Below, one piece after another: positions 40,801-51,092 of a stretch of DNA of 64,000 bases; position 1 is the stretch's first letter; each line of letters starts with the position of its first letter. This stretch comes from Tetrahymena thermophila SB210. Taxonomy: Eukaryota; Ciliophora; Oligohymenophorea; Hymenostomatida; Tetrahymenidae. The notes under the pieces are model-generated. The model did not search any database. It saw only the letters and a list, made by a program, of their open reading frames with translations, and was not told the origin of the DNA. The translations under genes and the position numbers were made by a program. Location of the stretch: the NCBI RefSeq assembly GCF_000189635.1, contig NW_002476463.1, positions 1,426,001-1,490,000 on the forward strand, read 5' to 3'.

Positions 40801-41552
40801 AACTAGACTCAACTCCTTTAAAAATATCACTATCTACTGAAGACTTGCAAACTAAATTATTATCAAAAGAATCGCCAAAATTTTAATAAGATAAACCATT
40901 CAATCCTATGTTAAACCTAAGTTAATCTTCTATCTGCTGCTTTGACGAAATACATCAACAAAAGAAAGATCTCTATCAAAATGCTCAAAGCAGCTATTAA
41001 ATTATAAATGCCTAAGAAAATATAAATTCTTTAGCCTATTAACCATTAAATATGGATTTACTTGAAAAATAATAAAATTTATAAAATAATTTGAATTAAA
41101 GTTAACAAAACTATATTAATTAAATGTAACAAAATAGTATTAATCAAAAACAGAACTTCAGTAACCAACAAATAATAGAAAATTAGTAAGCTAGCTTTTA
41201 TTTAAACTAGTTATCTAACAATTAATAATAAAATCAATATAATTATTTTAACCAACCTTATATCCCTAATCTCAAAACCAACTTGTAATAAAATTAATAA
41301 TAATAAATTTATTCTAGTAAAAATTAGTAAAATAGCTATCTAAACGAATATAATATGCAACACCTATATCACAACTAAAATTCTTAATATAACATTAATG
41401 AGCAAAATAAATAATAGTATTTTGGACATATTATTCCCTAATAACAAATACCCTTTTAATTACAGTTAGACAAAAATAATACAGTACAAAATTTATATTA
41501 ACAAAATTTAATTATGTAACAAGCAGGCTCTATTTCTTTGATTTATATTTGA
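37863..41552 (+). CDS. Multi-exon protein with Gln/Asn-rich C-terminus, family unknown
   Basis: Well-supported exons are 37863-37978, 38030-38411 (joined in phase), 39495-39743, 39833-39985 and 40332-41552. Further coding-like pieces near 38590-38700 and 39350-39420 (ASYVSDSIYVEARKKSK) probably fill the gap, but their borders are unsure, and so is the start of the last exon (an alternative AG lies near 40220). The N-terminus (SDLNIETICHDLFAFVN) together with the later QEKQFIWDANREQQLWYKN resembles an F-box region, weakly. The last ~240 residues are dominated by Gln and Asn, in runs such as NQQQNQYNYFNQ, and look disordered or prion-like. There is no membrane segment. It could prove to be two genes. 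No function assigned. Confidence 0.6.
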
Positions 41553-43255
41553 AGGTGAGAAAAGATTATATATGTTTTCACCTAAAAACTTTATAATATC
41601 TAATAGTTAAAAGCTTTTGATAAATTTGTAAATATTAATTTCCTTCTATTTTAAACATTTTTCTCTAATTTTATATGAATTGCATATTTAATTGTAAGTA
41701 AATCAAATTTCAGTAAAGTTAATATGTAATTTTGTAACAATAAACAGCTTACTAGATAAAAAAACTTAAAGGCGGCTGTCATTAACTATAATTTTTATCA
41801 TTCAAAAATATTTGATTAAATATCACTCAAAGAAATTACATTTTTTTTATTCAGTTTAAAAGCAAAAATTTCAACCATAATTAAAATTTTTATTGACTTA
41901 AATTTCAATGAGTATTCTATTTAAAATATTAAGAGTTTAAGTCATAAAACCTATTATAAATATTTGGATAGTTATGTTAAAAACAAAAATGTTGTATTAT
42001 CTCTTCAGTATTTATGAACATTTATTTAAACATCTTAATAATAATTTTTATGGTAAAAATAATAAATGCATATACATAATCGCTCTTAAATAATTTAATA
42101 TTTTAGAGTAATTTTTTAATAGTAAAGTCAATTAATCAAAAAAATATTTAAATAAACTAATCTTAAAAATATTCAAATAAATTAATCTAGAAAATAAATA
42201 AATAAAGTATTAAAAATATTTTAAAATTTTAATTGAAGTTTTTACATAATTATTTCAACATTAAAATTATAAAAATATTTTATAAATAAATAACCTTTTA
42301 AAAAATAATGGAAAATAAGCAAGCAAATATTTAAAAAAAAGATTAAATAAAATTTAAGTAACAAGGATGAATTGAAATAATTTTTTATATTCGAGAATAG
42401 AAAAATCAAATATTGTAAATATAGGAATATATCATAATAAATCATATAAAATGTGGATTAAAATTTATATTTTCTATAATATTTTAAATTTATTCAAAAA
42501 TAAAAATTATTTATTTGCATTAAGAAGTGAGAATAAAGAAAAAAGTAAAAAAAGATGAAAAATAATTTTATTAAAACTAAAATTTTAGGTTTAAATTTTA
42601 AGTATTTCTTCTTTAACTTTTTATTTCTCGCAATAGCCAATTAGTTTTATTTTCTTAATTTGAAAGCACTTAAAATTATAATTTTATTTATTTGTATTTA
42701 AATTAAGATTTTTAAAATTCATGAATTTTATTGGTTACTGTATTTAAAATTTAAAGAAAAAGCTGATTTCTTTTATTAGCTTTTCTGTTTACTAATAGAA
42801 TCATACGAATTAGTTAAAAATAAACACATATTTTTAGTAAAATTTACAATTTTTTTATTAATAAAATATATAAATTGATTGATTGATTGTTTAAAAATAA
42901 AGCTGTTTTTAAAACAAATAAGTTTTTCATTTGAAATATTTTCTATTTTTGATTGAGAATGAGTTAATTTTGTTTGCAAATAAATGGAATACTTTTTATT
43001 TGTAATAAAGATATTTATTTATAAGTAAAAAGATTTATTACAAGTATTAACTAAATATAAATTATATATAATTAAATTGCTTTCTTCTTCATGCTTTGTC
43101 TCATTATTAATTTTAAAAGGGATTTACCTTGGGTTAAGATAAAAGAAATCATCTTGAAATATAAAATGTGTAGGTGTGAGTTTGTGTAAGTCTTTAAGTA
43201 AATAAATAAGACAAAAATGACGAGTATTAAAATATTATTAAGCTCAAAAAGTATT
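41553..43255. other. Convergent intergenic region
   Basis: Lies between convergent gene ends. It is strongly A/T-rich; short minus-strand ORFs here are Phe/Lys/Asn/Ile-rich and look like chance. A loose ~38-nt duplication (AATATTTAAATAAACTAATC against AATATTCAAATAAATTAATC) lies near 42140-42190. Confidence 0.45.
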
Positions 43256-45967
43256 TCACATTGAGTCCAATGCTTATTTTGCAAAATATTTAACATCTAT
43301 ATCTGAATCTTCGCATAAGCTTGTTAAAACTTTTTTAGTTTATTCCTAATTTTTGAATTAAATTTAGTTAATACCTCCTTAAGCTAATTATAAATGAATG
43401 AATATTGTTACTTTTTCTTTAATTTAAGTACTGAGGGCTTTAAAGCACTTTGCTACATTAAATCTGATATTAGCTACGGGGTCTTTGCTAAGAGATATCA
43501 AGGTAGGGACAATATTTTTGTTTAAGTAATCAGAATTGATTTATTTATTAGATTGCTATAATTGAAAAAGAATAATTAATAAATGACCTTCATACTAATT
43601 TAATAAATACTATTAAAATGAAGAGCAGAGTCTCACGGTGTAAATAGTTTGTTTAGTCTTTTAATGCTAATATCTTAGGCATGATATTCTTTTCAGACCA
43701 CTACCAACCTAAAGATTGGATAATATTTTTAACTGATTGGACTGCAGATTCTCTTTTTATTTATTTATTTAAAAATTTTGTTTATTGATTAATTCATTCA
43801 TTTTTAGCAAATTTTTTATTTAGTTTTACCTGACTGCATAAACACGATCAGAAAGCCAGTCCATTAAAATTTTAATAATTTTATCATTTAAAAAGTCTGA
43901 TCCCTTTGAATATAAATATAAATATTTAATTATGATTTCTCATTGATGGTAGGAGAAAGCTTACAATTTCCTTAGCAAAGAAAGAAATAATATCAATAGA
44001 AGAAGATCTTATTCTCCAGTTTTTATCTTGTGCAAGGTCAGAAAGAGCAGGAACGATAGATTGTTGGAGTGTATCAATACCTAAAACGTTCGTAATTTAA
44101 TTAAGTGATTTAAATAAGCTGATTCTAACTTCGCTATCTTCATCTTTTAAGAGTTAAAGTAGCACAGGGAGTATTAAATCAACTGAATTTTTCTTTCCAA
44201 TAAACTAACTCAATCCCAAAAAGCCTTATGCTAGCGAATCTAAATTCATTTGTTTTAAATAAATTCAACTTTCTCTTATTATAATTATTTACTTCTGACA
44301 TAGTTTTATGTGTCAGTTGAAAGAGTTTTAACAATAGGAATAAGTTTTTGGACAACCTCATCAGGCTCAATTTATGCTCCTACAACAGAGAGCTTTGTAG
44401 CTGCGATTGATCTTAACTATTTATTATTATATTTTATATTAAACCTTGTCTATTTCAAATATCATTTAATTACTTCTGGTTCTTAATCTTCAAGATACTT
44501 AATGTAATTTCCAAAAATTAGTCTTTTAAAATCACTCTTACCAAGAGATTAGGTAACCTAAGGAATTTTAATAACAAAATTATATCTATTAATTGTTTTT
44601 CTGTTTATCTTTATTTATTCATTTACCTCTTGAAGCTTTTCACATAAGTAATATTTAATTCTCCAGGATTTGTCTTCTGAAAGATTTTTAAGGTGTTGAT
44701 GGATAATACTATGATTTTTCTAATTTTAAATTTTAATTAAAAGTTTTTTATTAGGCTGACTGTAATTTAAATTATATCATTTTTACTTAAGTGCCTTCAG
44801 TTTTTAAATATCTAGTACATGCATCTACCATATAAAGACGAACAAAATCTTATTCTTCTTCGATATTTTAATTTATAATGCTTAAAACTACATCATCGCT
44901 TTTTGGACAAGCAACAGCTACAAAATCCTATTTTTTATTATAAGTTTTATTTATTATATTTTAAAAGATATTTGCCTACTTTTAAATTTAAAGAAGCTTG
45001 CTTCTTGACTTAAGGAATTTGATCACGAGTAGCTGCGAGATAGATTCTAATATCAATAATATTTATCAGATTTAAAAGCTAATGCAATCAATCGAAACTT
45101 ACTTATTCAACTCCTACTGGAAACTTGATGATACTTGACCGTAAAAAGAGGGAATAATCATTGTCAAAGGACCCTTAGCTAAATAGTTTTCACTTTCATT
45201 TAATCTCTTAACGAGATTTTGGAGAAGCTCCTCGTTCTTTTTAATATCTATAACTTTGATCAATGAAATTAGTGTTTGGGCAGCCTTATAATTTATATTA
45301 GTAATATTTTAAAAAATGACATATTTAGGTTAAGCACTTAATTTTTGCTTAGAATATCTATATTGCCAAATAAATTACCTTATTCCTGACCGAACTTTCA
45401 TCAACTTTGCATAATGATTCTAACACTGAAAAGAGAACGACAGCATTTTGGTTTCCTCCTACGAAGTCAATAAAATTTGATAAGCTTTCAGCTAAGGCAG
45501 ATAAAATTTCATCTTCATCATCCATCAGCTCTTTTTTTAATTTAAAAGTCAATGAGTTATTCAAATTGAAATTTTAACATGCTGTTTTTTTATCACTATT
45601 AACTTAAAACAAAATAACAAAATGTTTTAAGCACATTTTACATTTGAAATCAACAAAAAATATTTTTTTGAAAATTTCCTAAAAATTGAAATCAATAAAA
45701 GCAGTTATCATCTATATATCTTTTTGTATAGTTAATTCTAACAGCACTTTTAGAATAAAACTGATTGATTGATTTATTAATTAATTAATGTCTACCGTTC
45801 AAGAATGGAATTAGTTCCAAACGGGTACGTTCAGGTCCTAATGCGCTTGCTATAACATTTAAATTCTAAACTGAGAGCTATCTTTTACGAATATCCTCGC
45901 TCTTTAAATCATCAATTAAAGTACTAACTGGAATACCAGTCTTGTTTTCTACTGTTTTTTTGCTCAT
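43256..45967 (-). CDS. Protein phosphatase 2A scaffold subunit A (HEAT repeats)
   Basis: This subunit is a curved stack of HEAT repeats that holds the PP2A catalytic and regulatory subunits together. The start at 45967 gives MSKKTVENKTGIPVS and then LIDDLKSEDIRKRQL, LGPERTRLELIPFL, which matches the first repeat of PR65 (RTRxELLPFL). The second exon, 45530-45379, reads DEDEILSALAESLSNFID, and the C-terminus is LCEDSDIDVKYFAKQALDSM before TGA at 43256, matching the family's DxDVDVKYFAxEAL ending. Intermediate HEAT helices are visible in many short exons, for example DKNWRIRSSSID, KDEDSEVRISLFKSL, SKDPVANIRFNVAKC. Other exons include 45284-45118 and pieces near 45010, 44880, 44690, 44560, 44400, 44230, 43880, 43750 and 43540. 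About a dozen introns; exact middle borders are approximate. Identification is firm, with length near 590 residues as expected. Confidence 0.92.
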
Positions 45968-46689
45968 TACTTACTTACTACTTATGTTTATCTTATTTGT
46001 ATTTATTTATTGATTTAATTGAAACTTTGAATTTGACTGAAAGAAGGATTTTGATTTTTTTAATTTATTTTCCTATAATATTTGATTTCTCTTCTCTATC
46101 TATTTAATATGAATATTTAAAGAATGCAAAGTAAATATAATATTTACAAATACACAATTAATTTTTAGTTAGTTATTTGTTTGTTTATTTATTGATTTAT
46201 TTTATTTACATAATACAGTACTAAAATCTCTATGTATTAAAAAACTATTGCTTATTCAAATCTCAATTCTATGAATGAAATAGATTAACAAATAATCTCT
46301 TTATTCTTTTTTCATTACATTCATTATTTGTATGTATCTGTGCGTGTTGCAGCATTTTATTATTGTTTATTTGATATTATTAATTTATTTTATTTGAAAA
46401 ACCTTTAAATTTGCAAAAACAGTCTATTTAATTAGAACAAATGATAAATAAATTTTTTATAAGTTTATTTATTTTGCAAATTTCTTAATAAAAAACTGCA
46501 AATTTTTATTCTGTTTTGTATTTTTAGTCGATAAAACTTTAAATTTAAGAAGTTGATTTTTAAAAGTAATTCAATTTTTTTATTTTTCAAATTAAAAATT
46601 AGTTGTATTTAATATCTTTTTATAAAAATAAATAATTATTTTAAAAATATGCAAAATTATTTTAGAGAATTAATAATGATCGGAGCTTT
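45968..46689. promoter_or_regulatory. 5' flank of the PP2A-A gene
   Basis: A/T-rich sequence upstream of the PP2A scaffold gene on the minus strand, expected to contain its promoter. No motif or other gene recognised. Confidence 0.4.
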
Positions 46690-46770
46690 TTTAGACCAGT
46701 AGGCAGAAAAAACCTCTCTGCCTACTATTTTTTCGCCTTCCAAGTATTTTCCTTGGAGGGCTACTTTTTA
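46690..46770. ncRNA. Candidate structured RNA: two perfect GC-rich hairpins
   Basis: In DNA of about 80% A+T stand two strong stem-loops side by side. Hairpin 1 pairs AGTAGGCAG (46698-46706) with CTGCCTACT (46718-46726). Hairpin 2 pairs GCCTTCCAAG (46735-46744) with CTTGGAGGGC (46752-46761), with one G-T pair. They are separated by eight bases (ATTTTTTC) and followed by TACTTTTTAAG, a T-run that could end RNA polymerase III transcription on the plus strand. The region has no protein-coding character. The two-hairpin outline resembles a small nuclear or nucleolar RNA, but I see no definite box motif and the strand is not settled. It could also be a mobile-element end or a protein-binding palindrome pair. 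Confidence 0.45.
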
Positions 46771-47794
46771 AGACTTTTTAAAAAACATTTTTAACAAATT
46801 TTTAGTAATAATAATCAAAATAGTAAAAAATTTAGGAGGGATTGGTTTTAATTATTGAGGATTTATAGTATATATTATTATATATTTAAGATATTATAAT
46901 ACTTGCTTTATTTTTAACTTAGTGTATGCTGCAATGTATGACAAAAAACTAATCTAGGGTCCAGACTCAATTCCATTATCAACTTCCACATATTTTAGAT
47001 AGAAATATTAAGATTTAATAATGAATGCTACACTAATTTTTTTGTGATATCTCTAGCTAAAAGCTAATTTATAAATTCATATAATTTGTTCTTTTTTTTT
47101 CAATTTATAATTAATTAAATTTCAATTAATTACTTACTATTCAATATTTATGATAAAAATAAATAAATGATGTAATAGATTAAATAATACTACAAATTAG
47201 AAGAAGTAATTATTTGTTTTTTAAAAAATATACTTTAAATTTATTTTTGTAAATAAAAAAGTTTTTAAACTCTTAACTCTAATCTCATTAGGTTCTCCAT
47301 ATTAGTCTGAAGTATATTTAATTTATAAATATTATTATTTCTTAATATGTTTTATATATTTAACTTTTAATTTATTTATGATATTTTTTTTCTAATAAAA
47401 ATTCTTTTTTTAGATTTTTTAAACTTAATTTTAACATTCACTTTTTAATATTCATTATTCACTTTTTATTATTTGATATTTTTTCTTTCTAAAGGTTTAA
47501 ATTGATAAAAATAAATAGTATATTTGTTTTGGATTTTTGATATTTTTAGTTATAAAAATGAATTTAAAACAATAAAACTTTTTTAATTTATTTTATAGCT
47601 TTTTATTTCATTTCTTTTTCGTTTTTATTGAATTTATGTTTTTTTTTATTTTATTTTTCTTAATTTTACTCATTTTTTATTTTAAACTTTTTGCTTTATA
47701 TTAATTTATTATTTTTTTATTATTTCATATTTTTTCTTCATTTTTCCCTCAACTAAATAATTAATTATATATTTATTCTTCAAATTTTCAAAAG
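46771..47794. other. AT-rich region leading into the LRR exon array
   Basis: No gene seen. The right half, from about 47510, matches the intron sequence that follows each LRR exon further right (TTTGTTTTGGATT, then a GATATTTTT and AATGAATTTAAAACAAT pattern), but no exon precedes it. It looks like a repeat unit that has lost its exon. Confidence 0.5.
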
Positions 47795-50110
47795 CAACTA
47801 ATCAATTGATGCAATTGGCGCATCGGACTTAGATTCTGCTTTAGCAAATTGCACTAATCTCTAAAATTTGACACTTAACCTTAGGTAAAAGCAGTTTATT
47901 TGTTTTGGATTGTGATATTTTTTAAAATAAGAAGTGCTATATAAATAAATTTACATATTTTCTTTTAATTTTTTTGTTAGCTTTTTGTTTGATTGATTTT
48001 TCTATTTCTTTTTGTTTTAATAGTACTTTTTTTATTCTATCTTTCATAATTCAACTCATTCTTTATTTTCAACTTTTGTTTTTATTACTAATTAATTCAT
48101 TTCTTATTACTTCAAATTATTTCTTTATTTTATCTTCTAACTAACTGATTAATTAAATATATATTTTTTTCAATATTTAAAAAGTGGCAATTAAATTGGT
48201 GCAATTGGTACATCTGGTTTAGGTTCCTCTTTAGTAAATTGCTCTAATCTCTCTAATTTGACACTTATACTTATGTATAAACAGTTTATTTGTTTTTAAT
48301 ATTGATATTTTTGAATATAAAAATGCATTTAAAGCAATATAAATTTATTCTTTTAATTGTTTATTAGCTCGCTTTATATTTTATTCATTTTTCTTTTTCT
48401 TATTTATTTTACTTAATTTTTTTTTCTTCTACTTTCTTAATTTACTCACAAGTTAATTTTATATTTACTTCAATATTTAAATAGTGGCAATTAAATTGGT
48501 GCACTTGGTGCATCAGGTTTAGGTTCTGCTTTAGCAAATTGCACTAACCTCTCAAATTTGGCAATTGATCTTAGGTAAAAACAGTTTATTTGTTTTGGAT
48601 TGAGATATTTTTTAATATTAAAATGAATTTAAAATATATTATTTATTCTTTTAATTTGTTTGTTAGTTTTTTATATGATTTATTTTTCTATTTCTTTTTT
48701 ATTTTACTTGTGTTTTTTTTTATTCTATCTTTCATGATTTAACTCATTTTTTATTTTAAACTTTTGCTTTTATTATTAATTAATTAATTTATTTTTATTT
48801 CTTTATTTTTTTCTTCTAACTAATTAATAAAGTAGATTTTTTTTCTTCTATATTTAAATAGTTGCAATGATATTCTTGATGATGGTGCATCAGGTTTAGG
48901 CTCTTTTTTAGTAAATTGCACTAAACTTTCAAATTTGACACTTGATCTTAGGTAAAAATACTTTGTTTGTTTTGGATTGTGATATTTTTTAATATACAAA
49001 TAAATTTAAAACAATATAATTATGTTCTTTGAATTTGTTTGTTGGCTTTTTATTTGATTTATTTTTTATTTTATTTGTGTTTTTTTTTCTTGTTTTTTTC
49101 TTAATTTAATTTAATTTATTTTTAATTTTTAACTTTTGCTTGCTTTCTTTTATTATTAGTTAATTCATTTTTTATTATTTCATATTTTTTCTTCATTTTT
49201 TCTTTCTAACTAACTTATTAATTCATATTTTTTCTTCAATATTTTAATAAGTTACAATGAAATTGGTGCAAACGGTGCATTGTGCTTAGGTTCTGCTTTA
49301 GCAAATTGCACTAATCTCTCAAATTTGGCTCTTGATTTTTGGTAATAGTTCATTTGTATTAGATTGTGATATATTTAAATATAAAAATGAAGTTAAAACA
49401 CTATCATATATTCATTTAATTTGTTTGTTGGCTTTTTATTTGATTTATTTTTCTATTTCTTTTTTATACTATTTGTGTTTTTTTTCTCTTTCTTAATTTA
49501 ACTCATTTTTTATTTTCAACATTTACTTTTATTATTAATTAATTAATTATTTCTTTATTATTTCATATTTTTTCTTCATTTTTTCCTTCTAACTAACTGA
49601 TTAAATACATATTTTTTCTTCAATATTCAAATAGTGGTAATGAAATTCGAGCAATCGGTGCATAAGGCTTATGCTCTGCTTTAGCAAATTGCACTAATCT
49701 CTCAAAATTGGCACTTAATCTTCGGTAAAAGCAGTTTATCTGTTTTTTATTGTGATATCATTTAATATAAAAATGAATTTAAAATAATTTAATTATATTC
49801 TTTTAATTGGTTTGTTAGCTTTTTGTTTAATTTAGTTTTCTATTTCTTTTTTATTTTACTTGTGTTTTTTTTATTCTCTCTTTCTTAATTTAAATAATAT
49901 TTTATTTTCAACTAGCTAATTAATAATATTTTTTTCATTAATTTTAATAGTGGAAATTAAATTGGCACAATTGGTGCATAAGACTTATGTACTGCTTTAG
50001 CAAATTACATTAATCTCTCAAATTTGACACTTAATCTTCGGTAAAAGCAATTTATTTGTTTTGGATTGTGTGTGATATTTTTGAATATAAAAATAAATTT
50101 AAAAAAATAA
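47510..50110 (+). repeat. Tandem direct repeats of 300-390 bp (exon plus intron units)
   Basis: The exon starts are 390, 300, 377, 390, 383 and 316 bp apart. The exon and the first ~90 bases of intron (TTTATTTGTTTTGGATTGTG and following) are the most similar parts; the T-rich remainder has diverged and changed length. A unit lacking its exon sits at the left edge. Confidence 0.85.
47795..50040 (+). CDS. Tandem array of seven one-repeat LRR exons (gene ends not found)
   Basis: Seven exons of exactly 90 nt: 47795-47884, 48185-48274, 48485-48574, 48862-48951, 49252-49341, 49635-49724 and 49951-50040. Each follows an AG and precedes a GTA donor, each splits a codon after its second base at both ends, and none contains TGA. 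Every exon encodes one leucine-rich repeat of the type GNQIGAIGASGLGSAL followed by ANCTNLSNLTLDLR, so splicing gives about 210 residues of continuous LRR. Introns of 210-300 nt also resemble one another, so the duplicated unit is exon plus intron (300-390 bp). I find no start exon on the left and no stop exon on the right. It may be the middle of a real gene with distant or unrecognised end exons, or an orphan block. LRR domains of this sort bind other proteins. Confidence 0.75.
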
Positions 50111-51092
50111 AACTCTTTTAATTAATTTGCTTGTTCTTTATTTAATTTATTTTTCTTTTTCATTTACTTTACTAATTTTTTTTATCTATTAATTTTAAAT
50201 ATAATTTTTAATTAAAAAATTTTATTCTGTTTTATTATTTTAGTAATTATTCTAATTTGTAATAAAAGTTAAAACTAGATCAATCAAAAATAATAAGAAT
50301 TGAAAGTATAAAGTAAGTGTCTTAAATCAAAAAAATTAGTTATCTTTAAAATTAAATTCTAGTGATAAGCAAGTGGTGAAAAGATGTACAAATATTAAAT
50401 ATTGGAATTATATATTTTAATATGTTTAATTTTATAATATTTTGTAATAAAATAAATTAACCTGAAAAAAAGATAGATTTATTATCATTTTTAAATTTAT
50501 CAATATCAAATTTTAGTAAATAAATAAATAACTTATTGAATATAAGAAAATTTAGAAATTAAATTTAGTTAAATAAATTAATTTTTCTAAAATAGCCCTC
50601 ATTTTTTACCAAAAGCAATAAAATCTTTTAATATCTTTTTAGTTATTATTTTTAATTTAACAAACAATTTTTTCAGAATAAATTACAACTAAATATTTTT
50701 AATTTTGCAAATTAGAATAAATTTAATTTGATTAACCTTTATTTTTTTAAAAATAAATATTTAAATCTAGTAAATATTTTTGGATGGATTAATATTTGGT
50801 AATTAATTTATGTAAATTTCAAAAAATAAATTAGTTAGAAAATAAACATAAAATGTGTAATAAAATTCTAAAAAATCTTTTTTTATTTTAAGAGATTGTG
50901 GTCTTCATTTCAAAATTGATAAATAAATATTTTGATTTCTTTATTTCATGATAAAAATACTTAATAAGTAAAATAAATTTAATTTAAAATATTTATTTAT
51001 ATATTTTTTACTTATTTTCGTAAAAGATATTTTTAATATTATTTAACTAATAACTTTAATAAATTAATAAATTGAATTATGTTATTTTCCTT
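50041..51092. other. AT-rich region between LRR array and transporter gene
   Basis: The first ~150 bases continue the repeat-type intron. The rest is A/T-rich with no ORF of coding character, so no terminal LRR exon was found. The right end is the 3' flank of the convergent transporter gene. Confidence 0.45.

Noticed and set aside
42242..42979. Minus-strand ORFs of 67 residues
   Set aside because: They are Phe-, Lys-, Asn- and Ile-rich products of A/T-rich DNA with no coding-like composition and no splice context.
43072..43296. Separate 74-residue protein at the end of the PP2A gene
   Set aside because: It overlaps the last PP2A-A exon in another frame; the family ending DVKYFAKQALDSM is in the other frame and stops at 43256.
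46690..46770. tRNA gene
   Set aside because: Only two hairpins are present and there is no cloverleaf, T-loop or acceptor pairing.
47795..50040. Regular direct repeats that could suggest a CRISPR-like or satellite array
   Set aside because: The units are 300-390 bp, the conserved part is an open 90-nt exon with splice sites, and the genome is eukaryotic.
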